A stretch of DNA of 64,000 nt from Aliivibrio sifiae (GTDB lineage Bacteria > Pseudomonadota > Gammaproteobacteria > Enterobacterales > Vibrionaceae): the NCBI RefSeq assembly GCF_002954715.1, contig NZ_MSCP01000002.1, positions 1,497,569-1,561,568 of the forward strand, written 5' to 3'. Within the stretch, counting starts at the first letter, position 1. Every line of letters begins with the position of its first letter. Shown here piece by piece: positions 45,729 to 55,333 of this stretch. The position numbers and the translations under genes are program-made. A model generated the notes under the pieces. The model saw only the letters and a list, made by a program, of their open reading frames with translations. It was not told the DNA's origin and ran no database searches.

Positions 45729-48700
45729 TTAAAAACTTACAAATGCATTTTTAAAGACTAGAGATTTAGAAATAGCACCAACACTCGGTAACGAAAGACC
45801 TTCGCTAAAGGAAATAACTACATTCTCTTCATCATTTAATGATGCTCCCATACGTTTATATTTATCTTCTCCAACGACAAGGAAATCTAAACGTTTCTTA
45901 CTGTTATGAAAATACTCACGGCAAATAACTTGATCATCTTTTCCAAGATAAAATGAGCCGCCTTTAACCACGTTAGTATAATCATTACTTGTTACAAAAT
46001 CAGTAGTCAAGCTATATAGCTGCCCATGACAAGCGCTATCTTTAGAATCAGTATTATCTTGACGATACCTAACTAACAAATTAATTATATTTCCACCAGA
46101 TAACAGCTCGATATTTTCAATCATATCGCGGTTCTCTTTTGTAAAGATATCAGATTCAATTACATTAGCGCGATATCCTCTTTCATTAATTTGATAAAGA
46201 TTTCTATCAGATACAGCTAATAACCTTGGATACCTTTCATTATCAACAACTACAATATCTTGAATAATATCTTTAGAGCCTATTCCTCTAGTAATTCTAT
46301 CATTGCTTCTAGGTGCTAACCCAAGACCTTTAGTTAAATATAATGCTCGTTCAGGCCTTACAGATCCTTTAATATCACAAAGGAATAGCGCATAAGTATC
46401 ATTATACATACTCATATTCTCTACCGCGGCGATCACTCTAATAATCTTATTATCAGCTTTACTCCAATTTACATCATTTTTAAAGCCTTTTTGGCTCACA
46501 TTATTAATATCTTCGAAACTCGCGTATTTATAATTATCATTAACATTACGTTCAAAAGAATAAATTCTTCCTGGATTCTCTTTAGATGCCGCAATTGAGC
46601 GAGGATAAATGACTTCATTATTTAACTCTAAATCAGAATTGTTTTTCCCTATAAAATCAAGAGTTTTTAGAGACATCTTTTTCACATAATTAAAGCCACT
46701 GGCATCTTTAACAGCAGAAAGATAGTATCCAGTATCCTTATAAACACGTCCACGGGGAGCAAGAAGCTCATTTGTAAAATGAGCTATTGGAGGTAATTTT
46801 TTCAATTTAGGTTTCAATATATCGTAGATTACTTTAGCAATAACTAATACGACACCTATAACAACCAACGCAATGCCTAACGGACCAGCAAAAGCCATCC
46901 CTTGAAAAAAAGCAAAACCAAGGACAAAACTAATAGATGCAACAGTGGTATTAAGAGCCTCAAAAATAATATCCGCTACATTCCCCGTAATAATCGCTGT
47001 ACGCAAAGCATCTACAGCATAATAAAGACCTACAGCAGAAAGGAAAGACGACACTTTACTCGTTAATTTGGCTAAAATACTGGTATTGAATATTGAATGG
47101 GCAATATTTGTAATTGGTCTATTAATTAACTTTTGAGTATTTTTAGCGCCTAACCAGAAATCGGAAAACTCTGTAAATCTTGCCGTTGCTTTTGCTAGGC
47201 TAGCTGGTTTCATTTTTTTCATATACTTAGAAATAGCTTTAACACCAGCGTAATACCCAATACTTACACCAGTATCGAACATAACAGAGCCAATACCAAG
47301 TCTATCACTAAAGCCCATTTGATCTTCTTCTGAAGCAGTCGTAGCCCATACATAATGAGTACCACTAATCAGAAAGAAAAAAGTATTAGCGATCGCAGAA
47401 GGTGCTAAAATCGACTGCTTACCAGACATCTTAACAATTCTTTTTACCATTCGGCTTTTTTTCCACTTAATAATCCCCCCAATTACACCTTTACTTTTAG
47501 ATCTAAAACGCCTTCTTGCCACCATCTTCGGATCAAGGATTTCATTATCTGATTCTACATAATCATCTGAGCTTTTTGCAATAAACCCAGATCTAAGGCT
47601 CTTTCTTTCTTTAATTTTTGGAGAATAATCATCTTCTGATGGGTCAATAAACTCAGGGTATTTATCTTGTAATAATTTAAGGCTTTTATCACTATATACA
47701 CTCGTGTTTTCCCAATTCATTTCTCGTAGGGTATCGACAAAATCATGTTCATTATATTTTTTAAAGAATGCATACCAGAAATCCTGAATCTCAGGTGTAC
47801 TATTACTTCGGAGCAACGCAAGTGTCTCGTAAATATTATCAGTATTATTTACTGCTGAATAAGTCTCTTTCTTATTACCCCACTTTACACTCATTGACGT
47901 TGCTAAACATATAGCTCCGTAAATAGTTTCTTCAAAACGATGTATCTGGTCATCATTTAAAGTTTTTAAACCTTTATCTCGAGAAGTTCGATTAAGAACT
48001 CCTAAAGCAGTTATAAGACTATTTGCATTTTGGTAATTAGATTCATCCCCATTTTTGCTGACATCCATCTCATCAATACAAGCTTCAATTTTACCATCTT
48101 CACAATACCACTCATGTAAATCAAAAGCCCATTGGTCTGATTTTTTTAACTTATAACGATGTAATTTATCACCTTTAGATCCAGTAGCAAATGAAGTTGC
48201 TAAGCTGTATATATCTTCCATCATTAATTTAAATGGACTTTTTGCTTTTTCTTCTTCTACCGATGAATTTACAGACACCATATCCCATGAATTAAGATTC
48301 TTTCTCTCTTCACGAGACAACTGATCAAAAATATTTGGGTCTTGGTAATTACCTTGAATTAATTGAGCAATAAATTCAGGCATAATTTCATAAATATAGT
48401 CATAATGTTTATTTTTTAGTGAATAAACATCAGTAAGGCTATCAGACATACCCAAAACTTTCACATTAGGTAAAATATCGCCACCAATCTGATTAGCTAT
48501 AGTCGAATATTTTTCTTGAAATACTGATTTCACCATTTCATTAAACATAACATTCGAAATAAATTGGACTTCATCAACAGGTTGTTCGAATGTAATCGCT
48601 TTATTAAATCCAACACAACGCAGCGCATCTGTTTTTTTTGTATAAAAATTAATACTGTCAAGATCATCTAAAGTTAAGCCAGAATATGATGGTTGGATTT

Positions 48701-48839
48701 TGCATTCTTTTACCATTGCAGCATATACAGGCTTAGGTATAAAGGCATAACCAACAATAGCAGCTAAAGTAGATAACGAAGAATAAGCAAGAAAATTACG
48801 TTTTGTTGGATCAAAATCTATACTTAGTTTTTTTTTCAT
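45729..48839 (-). CDS. Large exported protein of unknown function (1036 aa) with Tat-like signal and hydrophobic hairpin
   Basis: I do not recognise the family. The N-terminus reads DPTKRNFLAYSSLSTLAAIV and ends YAA near residue 41: a Tat-like signal with KR in place of RR, or a Sec signal. Residues about 45-430 look globular and helical with several Cys. A basic stretch ARRRFRSKSKG lies at 441-451. About 480-620 has amphipathic helices, and 620-676 is a glycine-rich hydrophobic pair of helices around FAGPLGIALVVIGVVLV. The last 350 residues are beta-rich with Asp/Asn turns (DIIQDIVVVDNERYP). The plan of soluble domain, hydrophobic hairpin and beta domain recalls pore-forming toxins, as inference. 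Weak ribosome site; own terminator. Confidence 0.75.
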   Translation of the reverse strand: MKKKLSIDFDPTKRNFLAYSSLSTLAAIVGYAFIPKPVYAAMVKECKIQPSYSGLTLDDLDSINFYTKKTDALRCVGFNKAITFEQPVDEVQFISNVMFNEMVKSVFQEKYSTIANQIGGDILPNVKVLGMSDSLTDVYSLKNKHYDYIYEIMPEFIAQLIQGNYQDPNIFDQLSREERKNLNSWDMVSVNSSVEEEKAKSPFKLMMEDIYSLATSFATGSKGDKLHRYKLKKSDQWAFDLHEWYCEDGKIEACIDEMDVSKNGDESNYQNANSLITALGVLNRTSRDKGLKTLNDDQIHRFEETIYGAICLATSMSVKWGNKKETYSAVNNTDNIYETLALLRSNSTPEIQDFWYAFFKKYNEHDFVDTLREMNWENTSVYSDKSLKLLQDKYPEFIDPSEDDYSPKIKERKSLRSGFIAKSSDDYVESDNEILDPKMVARRRFRSKSKGVIGGIIKWKKSRMVKRIVKMSGKQSILAPSAIANTFFFLISGTHYVWATTASEEDQMGFSDRLGIGSVMFDTGVSIGYYAGVKAISKYMKKMKPASLAKATARFTEFSDFWLGAKNTQKLINRPITNIAHSIFNTSILAKLTSKVSSFLSAVGLYYAVDALRTAIITGNVADIIFEALNTTVASISFVLGFAFFQGMAFAGPLGIALVVIGVVLVIAKVIYDILKPKLKKLPPIAHFTNELLAPRGRVYKDTGYYLSAVKDASGFNYVKKMSLKTLDFIGKNNSDLELNNEVIYPRSIAASKENPGRIYSFERNVNDNYKYASFEDINNVSQKGFKNDVNWSKADNKIIRVIAAVENMSMYNDTYALFLCDIKGSVRPERALYLTKGLGLAPRSNDRITRGIGSKDIIQDIVVVDNERYPRLLAVSDRNLYQINERGYRANVIESDIFTKENRDMIENIELLSGGNIINLLVRYRQDNTDSKDSACHGQLYSLTTDFVTSNDYTNVVKGGSFYLGKDDQVICREYFHNSKKRLDFLVVGEDKYKRMGASLNDEENVVISFSEGLSLPSVGAISKSLVFKNAFVSF

Positions 48840-49029
48840 AAAAATACCATATTATTAATAATTATAACAAAGTCACACGACTTGCTAATTAATAATACTA
48901 ACAGCAATCTATTGATAAATAAGTAAATAATAATTAAATTAAAAAACCATTCATGTGGCAAATATTAAATTATTAATATATTTCATTTAGGCAACCAACT
49001 TTAGCAAACTGACTGCCAATATAATTTAA

Positions 49030-49347
49030 TTAATCTTTAGATAGAAAATAACCTTTACCTCTAACGTTATAAATTTTTATATCTGCTGGAAGTACTTTTC
49101 TTGTATTATGAATAAGTAAAAGCAAACTATTTGAACTAACGACAGAGTCAGGCCATACAGCATTAAAAATATCATCATAGTTATGAATATAACCAATAGG
49201 TTTACTTGACATTAATGATAATACCCGACAAACATGGTCACTCACAGGATAATTCTCTTTTAATTGATGTTGATTATCTATTTCATTATTTTCTTTTTTA
49301 TTATCACAAAGTTTACATGATAATGTTAATTTTTCACTCATAATCAT
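49030..49347 (-). CDS. Mini winged-helix DNA-binding protein with N-terminal CxxC (copy 1)
   Basis: 105 residues. After an N-terminal CKLCD (Cys 11 and 14) and a polar linker, residues about 40-103 form a winged helix of the OmpR/ToxR/CadC type: GYIHNYDDIFNAVWPDSVVS, then SNSLLLLIHNTRKVLP (recognition helix) and IYNVRGKGYFLS (wing). There is no receiver or membrane segment. It lies about 190 bases upstream of the 1036-residue gene on the same strand and is a paralogue of the next gene. A second in-frame ATG (49341) is equally possible. Confidence 0.8.
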   Translation of the reverse strand: MIMSEKLTLSCKLCDNKKENNEIDNQHQLKENYPVSDHVCRVLSLMSSKPIGYIHNYDDIFNAVWPDSVVSSNSLLLLIHNTRKVLPADIKIYNVRGKGYFLSKD

Positions 49348-49487
49348 AAGTTCCCACCATATAATTTATATACATATATAAAAGTCAACAATTTATATTT
49401 TTATTAATAGTAAATTCTATTATATGAGAACAAATAATAATTAACAGGAAATAATAATTATTTATCATTATATATTTAATATTCTAT

Positions 49488-49775
49488 TTAATGCTTAGAT
49501 ATAAAGTACCCTTTACCTCTCACATTATAAATTTTCACCCCTTCAGGTAAAATCTTTCTTGTGTTATGTATTAATAAAAGCAAACTATTAGGGCTAACTA
49601 CAGAAGTCGGCCAAACGGCTTTACATATATCATCATAGTGATGAATATATCCAATAGGTTTATTTGCTATCAAAGATACAAATCTATCTATTGATTTATT
49701 CATTGGTTGATTAATTTTTATCTGATGAAACACTATATTAGGATCGCACTGCTCACATGTTAAAGAATTGTTCAT
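49488..49775 (-). CDS. Mini winged-helix DNA-binding protein with N-terminal CxxC (copy 2)
   Basis: 95 residues with the same plan as its neighbour: CEQCD at Cys 7 and 10, then a winged helix (IGYIHHYDDICKAVWPTSVV, NSLLLLIHNTRKILP, KIYNVRGKGYFIS). The winged-helix halves of the two proteins are almost the same, while the N-terminal parts differ apart from the CxxC, as after an old tandem duplication. The CxxC may bind a metal or sense redox state. The ribosome binding site is weak. Confidence 0.8.
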   Translation of the reverse strand: MNNSLTCEQCDPNIVFHQIKINQPMNKSIDRFVSLIANKPIGYIHHYDDICKAVWPTSVVSPNSLLLLIHNTRKILPEGVKIYNVRGKGYFISKH

Positions 49776-50097
49776 ACACCATCACACTATATTTTCTGCT
49801 AACAAATCGGATAGTTAGATTCTACGTAATATTTTTTCTTATATAATGGGCATTGCGATTTTTATCATTTCTCATTTGCATTTGAAAGCAAGATAAAAAT
49901 AAGATTGCCTACCATATATAAAATTAACAAAGAAGAAAATGGATGTATGCTAGCCATTTAGAGGGGATTTTAAGAAGGAGATGAGATATATGGATCTTAA
50001 GCTTATTATCCCATTACAAGTGGCTATAATGGGACATGTTCATTCTTACATAAATAAAATCTTTAGAAACAATTAGTTAAGAATAAATAAGCAATAA
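49776..50097. other. 322-base gap upstream of the mini regulators
   Basis: It should hold the promoter of the second mini winged-helix gene. AAGGAG (49975-49980) precedes a 28-codon rightward frame at 49990-50076, of doubtful reality. CCCATTA / TAATGGG (50010-50016 / 50027-50033) could form a weak hairpin after the chemoreceptor gene. Confidence 0.45.
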
Positions 50098-51972
50098 TTA
50101 AATTTTAAAAAAATCTAATTCAATTTTTTGAGTTATGGCCAATCTAGACAGTTCATCAGAAGATTGTCTAGTTTGATTAATAACAGATACATTTTGAGTC
50201 ACTAGATCAAAAGTTCGTGTTGTATTCTTTGATATATCTTCAGTCACATGAAATTGCTCTTGTGATGCAGTTGCTACTAATGTATTAATGTCAGAAATTG
50301 ATTGAACAGATGCAACAATACTATTAAATGATGCTTTTACATTTTCAGTTAAATCCACTGACTCTTGAATTGACTGAACATTTTCCATCATGTTCTTATT
50401 AGCTTTTTCAGATTGAGTTTGAAGCTTACTAATTATATCTTGAATATTAGTTGTTGATTCTTGAGTTTTTGCTGCCAAACTTCTAACCTCATCCGCAACT
50501 ACAGCAAACCCTCTTCCCGCTTCACCAGCTCTTGCTGCTTCTATAGCCGCATTTAATGCCAACAAATTGGTTTGTTCTGAAATACTACTAATAACATTAG
50601 TCACTTCACCTATATTTATAGCATCATCTCTCAATGCACTAATCATTTTAGCTGTTTCTTGAACAGAATCATTAATATTAACAGTTAACAAAATAGAGCT
50701 CTCTAACATACTATGACCATTTGTAACATCAGCTATAGCTTTTTGAGCCTCTTCTTCCGCATGAGCAGCATTAGTTGTTACCTCTTTTGAAGTGCTAGAC
50801 AGTTCACAAATAGCCGTTGATATTTCTTCAACTTGTCCTAATTCATGTTGAGAGTTATGTTCAGCTTCAAGCATCACTTTAGTTAATTCTTCAGATGAAT
50901 TTTTTACACTATTAGATATTGAATGACTAGCAGTTACTATCTCTGATAATTTTTTATTTAAGATTACGACTGACTTATATATGCCACTATCATTTTCTGA
51001 TGAGTTAAGCTCCTGAGTAAGATCTCCATTTGCTATATTAAATAATATTTCAGATATTTTTTCAGGTTCACCACCAATTGGTTTATAAATAAAATTATTT
51101 ACCATATAAAATATAGAAACTAATGCTGCAAATAGAATAACAGTAAATATAATTACGGATTCTTTGAACATCAATGTACTAGGTTCATATACATCACTTT
51201 CATATTCATAGATAATTACAGTCCAATCGTATCGCGATAAATGCGAAGCACTCGCAACAACATAGTCATCTGTATTCTTATCTAAAAACCTCATATATCC
51301 ATCATCAAATTGCGCATACGTTGGCTCAATGTTATTAATATTCTTACCAACTTCCAGCGGATCTTTTGCAGCAACAATATATCCATCATCATTAAAAGCA
51401 AAAATCTGATTTTTTTCAGTTAAAGTATCAATAAAGTCATTAATTACAGCTTGTTCTATCTCAACACCGACAACGGCTACAATTTCTTCCTTTTTGTAAA
51501 TAGGCACCACAAAAGTAAACACATCAATATTATTACTATTTCTGTAAACATCTGTAATTACTTCTTTTTCACCTGAAAAGCCTCTAATGTACCATTCTCT
51601 TTGCGCTTTTTTAGCATTAAAATTAGGCGTAAAACTTCCATTTTGCTCAAAGGTGGAACCATCTTTAAATCCAACAAAAGCACTTTCGGTATCACTTGTT
51701 TTAGCTAAATTAAGTAAAAACTTTGCCGTTGTTTTTTTATTTAACGTACCGTCATCATTAAAAGCGATTCCAAAAGAGCTCAATGAAGAAAAATAACTAT
51801 CTAATTTTTCATCTAATGCTATTGAGATTAAAGTAGCTCTGCTCTCTGTTGAACTTTGAACAGACTCACTATTAAAGTTTTTGAATTCTCTATACCCATT
51901 CCACGTCAAAGAAGAGGAAATTAACAGTAATAATATTAATGTAAATAGTAATATTTTATTTTTTAACGGCAT
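50098..51972 (-). CDS. Methyl-accepting chemotaxis protein with dCache-like sensor
   Basis: 624 residues: membrane helix (about 7-24), periplasmic double-Cache-type domain (about 35-270; [17 protein letters not shown] and FTFVVPIY are typical), second membrane helix (about 275-298), HAMP (about 300-350) and a cytosolic signalling domain with the hairpin tip [20 protein letters not shown] and [13 protein letters not shown]. dCache receptors often bind amino acids or other small molecules. No C-terminal CheR-tethering pentapeptide is present. AGGT precedes the ATG. Confidence 0.92.
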   Translation of the reverse strand: MPLKNKILLFTLILLLLISSSLTWNGYREFKNFNSESVQSSTESRATLISIALDEKLDSYFSSLSSFGIAFNDDGTLNKKTTAKFLLNLAKTSDTESAFVGFKDGSTFEQNGSFTPNFNAKKAQREWYIRGFSGEKEVITDVYRNSNNIDVFTFVVPIYKKEEIVAVVGVEIEQAVINDFIDTLTEKNQIFAFNDDGYIVAAKDPLEVGKNINNIEPTYAQFDDGYMRFLDKNTDDYVVASASHLSRYDWTVIIYEYESDVYEPSTLMFKESVIIFTVILFAALVSIFYMVNNFIYKPIGGEPEKISEILFNIANGDLTQELNSSENDSGIYKSVVILNKKLSEIVTASHSISNSVKNSSEELTKVMLEAEHNSQHELGQVEEISTAICELSSTSKEVTTNAAHAEEEAQKAIADVTNGHSMLESSILLTVNINDSVQETAKMISALRDDAINIGEVTNVISSISEQTNLLALNAAIEAARAGEAGRGFAVVADEVRSLAAKTQESTTNIQDIISKLQTQSEKANKNMMENVQSIQESVDLTENVKASFNSIVASVQSISDINTLVATASQEQFHVTEDISKNTTRTFDLVTQNVSVINQTRQSSDELSRLAITQKIELDFFKI

Positions 51973-52110
51973 TATTTGGACCTAATTCATAGTAATTAAT
52001 TTTCGTTATAACTTCATGTCATAATTCTTATTACGTATAAAATCATTCGAATTTATACAAAAAACAATCTACCATAAACTTATATTTATTTTGAGTCCAA
52101 AGGTTAAATT

Positions 52111-52878
52111 TTAATCATTATTAATTAAATATTTATTCCAATTAGTTTCAGTTTTTTCATATCTGAACTTACAATACTCTTTTATATCAAATAGATACTC
52201 ATCTTCAATTTCATTAAGTAGATTATTATGCTTAATTTCTTGGTTACCATAAACCAAACACAGTATTGAAAAATAACGTTGTAAATCAAAACTATGCTCA
52301 CCAATAAATTCTCCGAAATCATAGTAATTAGATTTATGCTCTGATTCAAAAGAGAACATTTTAGCCGCATTAATAGCGATATTATCTCCACCTTCAATAT
52401 ACTCAAGTAATAAAAGAGTCGCAAAATCGTCCACCGCATCTTCTTCCTTCCCTAAGATAACAAGTTTTTGTTCTGCAATAAAAGCATGCCCTGCTTCATG
52501 TAATAAAGTATGTAGCAAACTATCTAAAGCGCCTTGCTGAGGCTCTATATTTAACATTTCTTGATGTTTACTTCCTACAAAGTAGGAAGCTGATCTTTGA
52601 AAAAAGGAATAAGGAATATTAATTGTATTATTAATTGGATTATAAGAGGGTTCTTCCAATCCGCCATACTGAATAATTAATTTATTATTAAATGGAAAGT
52701 ACTTTTGAGACAACGTCAAAAAAATTGAATTAACATCACTATCTTTAATTATTCTTTTGACAACTTCATCCGATTTACTTTCCGGCTTCATATACTGAAT
52801 AACGATATTACTTTTATTCACGTAACCATTCGATGAAAGTAAAAGTAAAAGTAAAAGTAAAAGTGCTATATTCTTCAT
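52111..52878 (-). CDS. DUF4344-type putative metallopeptidase with repeat-encoded signal peptide
   Basis: 255 residues. A zincin motif HEAGH at 127-131 and the following EEDAVDDFAT (145-154) fit the DUF4344 metallopeptidase family. The signal peptide core is an unbroken run of nine leucines encoded by the hexanucleotide repeat at 52836-52864. It is predicted to be exported to the periplasm or outside; the substrate is unknown. No ribosome binding site stands out. It lies upstream of the chemoreceptor gene on the same strand with a 138-base gap. Confidence 0.75.
   Translation of the reverse strand: MKNIALLLLLLLLLSSNGYVNKSNIVIQYMKPESKSDEVVKRIIKDSDVNSIFLTLSQKYFPFNNKLIIQYGGLEEPSYNPINNTINIPYSFFQRSASYFVGSKHQEMLNIEPQQGALDSLLHTLLHEAGHAFIAEQKLVILGKEEDAVDDFATLLLLEYIEGGDNIAINAAKMFSFESEHKSNYYDFGEFIGEHSFDLQRYFSILCLVYGNQEIKHNNLLNEIEDEYLFDIKEYCKFRYEKTETNWNKYLINND
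52836..52864. repeat. Hexanucleotide tandem repeat (AAAAGT, about 5 copies) inside a signal peptide
   Basis: Five near-perfect AAAAGT units on the plus strand (ACTTTT on the coding strand) encode alternating CTT/TTA leucine codons of the DUF4344 protein. Loss or gain of a unit keeps the frame and changes the hydrophobic core by two leucines. Confidence 0.85.
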
Positions 52879-53137
52879 AGAAATTAATTATAGTAAAAAT
52901 TAGATTGATCCTATATCACTAGCTACCTTTTTTATATCAAATAATTATTACTCTTTAACGAGATACCACACAAAAACCCTACAACTCAATAAGCTGGAGC
53001 ATATTGTTAAAGCTCAGTTGAAAGAAAAATAACCTTCCTGACCAGAAAAGATTGAGAATCATCTAAACATAAGTACAATGCGGAAATGAACAAGGTTCTA
53101 ACTCATTTAATTTTACATTTATACAAAGGTCTGTTAC

Positions 53138-53611
53138 GTGGATAAACATGAAGAAGTACTGGTTGCTATTCGTCAGATAATTCGAGCTATCGATTTACAA
53201 TCGAAAAAACTGAACAAAGAATATGGATTAACTGGTCCTCAACTTATTCTAATGCGTGCTATTCAAAGTATGCATAATGTAACAATCAAAGAATTATCCA
53301 ACCATACCAACGTTAGCCAAGCGACAACGACTACCATTATCGATCGCTTAGAGCATAATGGTTACGTTCAGCGTATTCGTAGCGAATCAGATAGACGAAA
53401 AGTGCATGCTAATTTAACTGAAAAAGGAATAGAGCTGCTTAACAATGCCCCTCTCTCTTTACAAGATAACTTTGTAAACAAGTTCCATAACTTAGAATCA
53501 TGGGAACAAAGCCTTATTCTATCTTCAATGCAACGCGTTTCTTCAATGATGAATGCCGAAGATATTGATGCAGCGCCGGTTCTACAGCTTGAAAGCATTG
53601 CTAAAATCTAG
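53138..53611 (+). CDS. MarR-family regulator
   Basis: 157 residues with the MarR winged helix (about 35-105): LILMRAIQSMHNVTIKELS, VSQATTTTIIDRLEHNGYV, and the wing SESDRRKVHANLTEKG. Flanking helices form the dimer interface. The start is GTG at 53138 with AAAGGT upstream. Related MarR proteins sense phenolics or oxidants; the ligand here is unknown. It converges with the Nramp-related gene, separated by a strong terminator. Confidence 0.85.
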   Translation: MDKHEEVLVAIRQIIRAIDLQSKKLNKEYGLTGPQLILMRAIQSMHNVTIKELSNHTNVSQATTTTIIDRLEHNGYVQRIRSESDRRKVHANLTEKGIELLNNAPLSLQDNFVNKFHNLESWEQSLILSSMQRVSSMMNAEDIDAAPVLQLESIAKI

Positions 53612-53638
53612 TCATTTTTATTCTAGATACGATTTTAA

Positions 53639-53667
53639 AAAAAGCCTCTAATTAAAGAGGCTTTTTT
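53639..53667. terminator. Bidirectional intrinsic terminator
   Basis: AAAGCCTCT (53641-53649) pairs with AGAGGCTTT (53656-53664) around 6 bases, with A-rich and T-rich flanks. Confidence 0.92.
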
Positions 53668-53683
53668 ATTGCATAAATAATCG

Positions 53684-54958
53684 CTATATAAACCATTTCC
53701 ACCAAATGAACACCGCTAAAAAACCAAACAAATAAATAAGACCAGCAATAGATAACGCTTTCAGTTTTAGCCCCATTTTTAACTCATCAGGCAACTCAGT
53801 TTTTGTTACTAAAATATAATTAAGAACGGCGAAAATAGGTGTTGTTATGAAGGCCATGATCATGGCAAAATTTAGCATTCCCATTAATGAGGAGATAAAT
53901 AAAGTCACAATCAACATCGCTATTGAGGAAACAATAATAACCCACCAATTATAATGCTTAGGTTGATTTAGTGGTTTATCTTGCAACAGTAATTGAGCTT
54001 CTGATATAGCACGAGAATAGCCATCAATAACCGTAATAGTACTACCAAAAATACAGAAAAAGGCAATTATCGCAATCAAATAACGAGACCATTCACCAAT
54101 TGTTGCCGCATAAATACCAACTAATTGATGAGAAAAACCAATTCCTGACGCTTTAAATTCAATACCTGAACCATATAAAACCAAAGCCCCTAAAGATAGA
54201 AAAACAACAGCAAGTAATGCCGTTCCAATATACCCAACATTAAAGTCAAACAGTGCTGATTGTGCTGTTACTGTCTGAGTTTGGCATTGACGCTTTAACC
54301 ACATAGATGTGATGCTTGAAATCTCTATTGGTGCAGGCATCCACCCCATCGTGATCACTAAAAAGCCGATAGAAGCAATTGACCATACTGATGGACCTTG
54401 ATAGTCAACAGGAGCAACTGAACCATTAGAAAAAGCAACACTTAGAGCAACAAGAGTCGTTACGGTAAGTACAACCATTATAATTTTTGAAAGGATATCT
54501 AATGCCTTAAAATGCCCGGCAAACAATATGGTCATACAGGTTGCAAGAACAAACCCAGAAAGAACATCCAGTGATAGATCAAAAGGTAAAAAATACCCGA
54601 GTAGGCTTGCACTAAACAGTAGTAACGCAGCCGTATTGATTACTGCAGAAATTGCACTTAGGACTAAAAACACCCACAAATAACCACGCCCTAATTTGTG
54701 GTAGCCTTGAATAATGCTATCGCCCGTGCCTACCGTATATTGAACACCCGCTCGAAAAAATGGGTATTTGAGTAGATTAACCGCAAGAATTAAAAACAGC
54801 AGCTCCCAGCCATAAATAGCCCCTGCTTTAGTTGAAGCAACGAGATGAGAACCACCAACGGCAGCAGCAGCCATCATTATTCCGGGCCCTAGCGATCTAA
54901 ATAAATCTTTCATTTTTAACTTTGGCTTCACGCCATTCTGAGTGCAAGATGGTTCCAT
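53684..54958 (-). CDS. Nramp-related membrane transporter lacking the canonical DPGN motif
   Basis: 424 residues with about 11 membrane helices in the Nramp/LeuT order. LGPGIMMAAAAVGGSH covers the first helix. The helix 1 metal-binding DPGN of true Nramp proteins is replaced by VGGSH (about residues 34-38), and the helix 6 MPH motif reads MPAPIE. It therefore belongs to a divergent Nramp branch, and Mn2+/Fe2+ transport should not be assumed. It may carry Mg2+ or an organic solute. The start MEPSCTQNG has no strong ribosome site. Confidence 0.8.
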   Translation of the reverse strand: MEPSCTQNGVKPKLKMKDLFRSLGPGIMMAAAAVGGSHLVASTKAGAIYGWELLFLILAVNLLKYPFFRAGVQYTVGTGDSIIQGYHKLGRGYLWVFLVLSAISAVINTAALLLFSASLLGYFLPFDLSLDVLSGFVLATCMTILFAGHFKALDILSKIIMVVLTVTTLVALSVAFSNGSVAPVDYQGPSVWSIASIGFLVITMGWMPAPIEISSITSMWLKRQCQTQTVTAQSALFDFNVGYIGTALLAVVFLSLGALVLYGSGIEFKASGIGFSHQLVGIYAATIGEWSRYLIAIIAFFCIFGSTITVIDGYSRAISEAQLLLQDKPLNQPKHYNWWVIIVSSIAMLIVTLFISSLMGMLNFAMIMAFITTPIFAVLNYILVTKTELPDELKMGLKLKALSIAGLIYLFGFLAVFIWWKWFI

Positions 54959-55333
54959 ATACGATCTTCTTTTCTATTTACATTGATATTAATAAGTGCC
55001 TTAAATGAATAAATTCCATTTACATTTAAGCTAACAATTAAGTTACATAAAGGTTTCTTACAAAGCAATTTAAAAAGTGAATAAATACGCTAAATACCCA
55101 CTAATGATAAAATACTCACTCTAGTGGTTTTAATTACTCACAATCAAGATATATATTCACTTCATAAATAACGACAACAGTTAAATGCAGAACAATTCAA
55201 TGCTTAGGTACCAAAAACTAACGCAATACCAACATTCATATCAAACAATGCTAAATGCATCCATCTACAACTGAAATTTTATATATTGTGTGTAAAATAA
55301 ACACCTACTAGGGAAGCTAATAAGAAAAAATTT
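54959..55333. other. 375-base divergent gap (Nramp-related / AEC)
   Basis: AT-rich, no ORF. CCACTA (55098-55103) and TAGTGG (55122-55127) form a short inverted repeat. No clear Fur, MntR or other metal-regulator box was found by eye. Confidence 0.5.
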
